DNA of 8,316 bases from Candidatus Nanopelagicales bacterium (GTDB lineage: Bacteria > Actinomycetota > Actinomycetes > S36-B12 > UBA10799): positions 1 to 8,316 of the forward strand of contig JAUYKX010000025.1 of the NCBI GenBank assembly GCA_030699055.1, read 5' to 3'. The position numbers and the translations under genes were made by a program. Each line of letters begins with the position of its first letter. The first letter of the stretch is position 1. Below are positions 6,035 through 8,316 of the stretch, one piece after another. The notes below the pieces were generated by a model that saw only the letters and a program-made list of their open reading frames with translations, did no database searches and was not told where the DNA came from.

Positions 6035-7183
6035 ATGAGTGACATCGCCCTTTATCTGACCATCGCCGTGGCGGCGCTGTTGTTTCTGGTGGTTGCGGCT
6101 GTTTTGCTGTTTGGGGGGCGGCGAGGTCGCCGCCGGCCTCAGCTCCCGCTGGCTGCTCCTCCGACTTCAGCGCCGACTCCGACTTCAGCGCCCCCCGAGG
6201 CGCCGCCGACGATCGAGGCGCCGCCGGTTATCGAGCGTCCGGAAGCCATCGGAGGTCGCCTGGTCCGGCTGCGGGCTCGACTCGCCGGCAGCAACACCGT
6301 CTTCGGTCGGTCGCTCCTGACGTTGTTGTCCCGATCCACGGTTGACGCGGACACCTGGGAGCAGGTGGAGGCCGTGCTGCTGACCGCCGACCTCGGGGTC
6401 GGGCCGACGGCAGAGTTGCTGGCGGCGTTGGAAACCGAGGTCAAGGTCACCGGAAACTCCGATCGACAGGCCTTGCATACGCTGGTTCGACGGCAGCTGA
6501 TCGGGCAACTCGAACCGGGGATGGATCGCTCGCTGAACCTAGATTCGGGGAACGGATCCCCGGCCGAAGGACCGGCTGTGATCATGGTGGTGGGGGTGAA
6601 CGGGACCGGCAAGACCACCACTTGCGGCAAGTTGGCCCGCCTTCTGGTGGCCGAGGATCGTGACGTCGTGTTGGGGGCGGCCGACACGTTTCGGGCTGCC
6701 GCTGGCGAGCAGCTGGAGACCTGGGGCGCCCGCGTCGGGGTGCCGGTAGTGCGGGGCGAGTCGGGTGCGGATCCGGCGTCGGTTGCCTTCGAAGCGGTTT
6801 CGGTCGGGATTGACGGAGAGGCCGACGTGGTGATCGTTGACACTGCGGGCCGGCTGCACACCAAGGTCGGTCTGATGGACGAGTTGGGCAAGGTCAAGCG
6901 GGTGATCGAAAAACGGTTGCCGGTGACCGAAACCCTGTTGGTCCTCGATGCGACCACTGGTCAGAACGGACTCATCCAGGCCCGGGTTTTTGCCGAAGCC
7001 GTGGCGATTACCGGGGTGGTGCTGACCAAACTCGACGGCACGGCGAAGGGCGGAATCGTGGTGGCCGTGCAGCGTGAGCTCGGGGTTCCGGTGAAGTTGG
7101 TCGGGATTGGAGAAGGGGCCGACGATTTGGCTCCGTTCGATCCCGAGGTGTTCATCGACGCATTGCTCGACACCGCTGCCTGA
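6035..7183 (+). CDS. ftsY: Signal recognition particle receptor FtsY
   Basis: The 382-aa GTPase is the membrane-side receptor for the signal recognition particle. It pairs with Ffh and delivers ribosomes making membrane proteins to SecYEG. A single N-terminal membrane segment (about 4-26) is followed by basic GRRGRRR (28-34) and a Pro/Ala/Thr-rich linker (35-68). This takes the place of the long acidic A domain of E. coli FtsY, as in other actinobacteria. The N domain spans about 75-165. The G domain carries GVNGTGKT (187-194), DTFRAAA (217-223), DTAGR (269-273), TKLDGTAKGG (331-340) and GIGEGADDL (357-365). All nucleotide-binding motifs are intact. The linker DNA contains a 16-bp direct repeat (6159-6174 and 6177-6192). 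The Shine-Dalgarno signal before ATG 6035 is weak. The 49-bp gap after smc shows no terminator, so read-through from smc is likely. Confidence 0.97.
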   Translation: MSDIALYLTIAVAALLFLVVAAVLLFGGRRGRRRPQLPLAAPPTSAPTPTSAPPEAPPTIEAPPVIERPEAIGGRLVRLRARLAGSNTVFGRSLLTLLSRSTVDADTWEQVEAVLLTADLGVGPTAELLAALETEVKVTGNSDRQALHTLVRRQLIGQLEPGMDRSLNLDSGNGSPAEGPAVIMVVGVNGTGKTTTCGKLARLLVAEDRDVVLGAADTFRAAAGEQLETWGARVGVPVVRGESGADPASVAFEAVSVGIDGEADVVIVDTAGRLHTKVGLMDELGKVKRVIEKRLPVTETLLVLDATTGQNGLIQARVFAEAVAITGVVLTKLDGTAKGGIVVAVQRELGVPVKLVGIGEGADDLAPFDPEVFIDALLDTAA

Positions 7184-7251
7184 GGCTGGATTCACCCCTC
7201 TGCCGGAGTCCGATTACCGTCATTTCGTCAAGATCGTTACTGTCGTGCTCC

Positions 7252-8316
7252 ATGATGCGCCGAGATCGCGATCTGGGCCTGGCTCCCGGATCGGTAACCG
7301 ACTACCGCGAGTTGGCCCGCCGTCGCCTGCCCCGCCAACTGTTCGACTACATCGACGGAGGTTCCTACGACGAGACAACCCTGGCGGACAATGTCGCGGC
7401 ACTGCGCAAGATCAGGCTGCGACAGCGGGTCATGAGGGACGTGTCCCAACTCAAGCTCGGCACAACGGTTGTGGGCGAGGAGATGGCGTTGCCGGTCGCT
7501 CTCGGACCGGTCGGACTGGCCGGGATGTTCGCCCGGCGGGCGGAGGTTCAGGCGGCGCGGGCCGCCGACGCGGCCGGGGTTCCCTTCTGCGAGTCGACCG
7601 TGTCGATCTGTGGCATCGACGAGGTCGCCCAGGCTGTCGACCGACCCTTCTGGTTTCAGCTCTACGTCATCCGTGATCGCGGTTTCGCCGAAAAGCTGAT
7701 GCGCCGAGCGTGGTCGGCCGGAGCCCCGGTGCTGGTGCTGACCGTGGATCTGGCCGTGGTCGGGGCGCGCTATCGAGACACTCGCAACGGTTTGATGACC
7801 GAACTTGGCCCCGCCGGGATGTTGCGCCGGGGGGTGGATCTGGCCTCGCATCCGAAGTGGCTCGTTGATGTGGGGATCAACGGTCGGCCCCACACATTCG
7901 GGAATCTGGTGGAAGTCGTGCCGGGCGCGCGGACCCCAGACCAGTTCAAACATTGGGTCGACAGTCAGTTCGACCCCAGCGTCACCTGGGACGACATCTC
8001 GTGGGTTCGCGACCACTGGCCGGGAAAGCTCATCCTCAAGGGGATTCTCGATCCGGGAGACGCCGCGGCCGCAGTCGACCGAGGGGTGGACGGAATCGTG
8101 GTTTCCAACCACGGTGGGCGGCAATTGGACAGCACCCCCGCCACGGCGGTCGCCCTGCCCGCAGTGGTGGCCGAGGTCGGGGACCGGGTAGATGTGTTGG
8201 TCGACGGCGGGATTCGCAGTGGTCTGGACGTCGTGAAGATGCTGGCGTTGGGCGCAAAAGCCTGCCTGATCGGAAGGCCCTGGGCGTGGGCAGTCGGGGC
8301 TCGAGGTCAGGCTGGG
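7252..8316 (+). CDS. lldD: FMN-dependent L-lactate dehydrogenase (LldD), 3' end cut by the window
   Basis: The open frame runs 355 codons to the window edge without a stop. The E. coli enzyme has about 396 residues, so the C-terminus is missing. The enzyme oxidises L-lactate to pyruvate with FMN and passes electrons to the membrane quinone pool. The sequence tracks E. coli LldD closely as I recall it: DYR...LP..LFDYIDGG (17-37), ALGPVGLAGMFARR, FWFQLYV with Gln136 and Tyr138, GARYRD, GINGRPH, and FDPSVTWDD. Key residues visible are Lys263 (LKGILDP), catalytic-base His287 and substrate-binding Arg290 in SNHGGRQLD (285-293), DGGIRSG (318-324) and GR (341-342) for FMN phosphate binding. The start is ATG 7252 or the adjacent ATG 7255. 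Neither has a clear ribosome site, but no other start lies nearby in frame. Other 2-hydroxy-acid oxidases share the fold, but the overall match favours L-lactate. It lies 68 bp after ftsY with no evident functional link. Confidence 0.9.
   Translation, partial: MMRRDRDLGLAPGSVTDYRELARRRLPRQLFDYIDGGSYDETTLADNVAALRKIRLRQRVMRDVSQLKLGTTVVGEEMALPVALGPVGLAGMFARRAEVQAARAADAAGVPFCESTVSICGIDEVAQAVDRPFWFQLYVIRDRGFAEKLMRRAWSAGAPVLVLTVDLAVVGARYRDTRNGLMTELGPAGMLRRGVDLASHPKWLVDVGINGRPHTFGNLVEVVPGARTPDQFKHWVDSQFDPSVTWDDISWVRDHWPGKLILKGILDPGDAAAAVDRGVDGIVVSNHGGRQLDSTPATAVALPAVVAEVGDRVDVLVDGGIRSGLDVVKMLALGAKACLIGRPWAWAVGARGQAG

Noticed and set aside
6026..6035. 10-bp palindrome TGACCGGTCA touching the ftsY start codon
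   Set aside because: Around eight 10-bp palindromes are expected by chance in a window this size, and nothing else supports regulation here.
7107..7676. Plus-strand 189-codon frame bridging ftsY and lldD
   Set aside because: It overlaps the 3' end of ftsY and the 5' part of lldD in a different frame, with an Arg/Gly-rich shadow-like translation.
7237..8124. Minus-strand 295-codon frame opposite lldD
   Set aside because: It lies antisense to a clear LldD coding region and shows no domain.

Overview
The window reads as a chromosomal segment from a high-GC actinobacterium. SMC (chromosome condensation) and FtsY (SRP receptor) are both of actinobacterial type, GTG starts are used for smc and the lipoprotein gene, and there is a small coiled-coil protein beginning MAKAL of a kind I associate with Actinomycetota. 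I cannot name a genus. Sampled lines suggest the left part (about 1-2000) is less GC-rich (roughly 50-57 % in three lines counted by eye) than smc (about 63 % in one line). This would fit an accessory or lineage-specific left part beside a conserved core, but needs a proper count.

Left part (1-2094): a plus-strand gene encodes a secreted six-cysteine lipoprotein of unknown function. Facing it is a minus-strand two-gene operon: a six-helix membrane protein (937-1614), then a small winged-helix regulator (632-940) starting inside the membrane gene's stop codon (ATGA overlap). The lipoprotein and regulator genes overlap tail to tail by 25 bp. A 480-bp non-coding stretch (1615-2094) follows. It holds the operon's upstream region, a 12-bp tandem repeat and a 9-bp-arm inverted repeat.

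Right part (2095-8316): all genes are on the plus strand with short gaps (75, 49 and 68 bp): a 76-aa coiled-coil protein, smc (1194 aa, re-started at GTG 2401), ftsY (382 aa), and an E. coli-like FMN-dependent L-lactate dehydrogenase gene, lldD, which runs off the window end after 355 codons. The smc-ftsY pair is a standard actinobacterial arrangement. The rnc and mutM/fpg genes often found upstream of smc are absent here, and lldD downstream is metabolically unrelated.

I see no CRISPR array, insertion sequence, tRNA, rRNA or known defence system. The least described material is the lipoprotein / membrane protein / winged-helix locus and the small protein next to smc.
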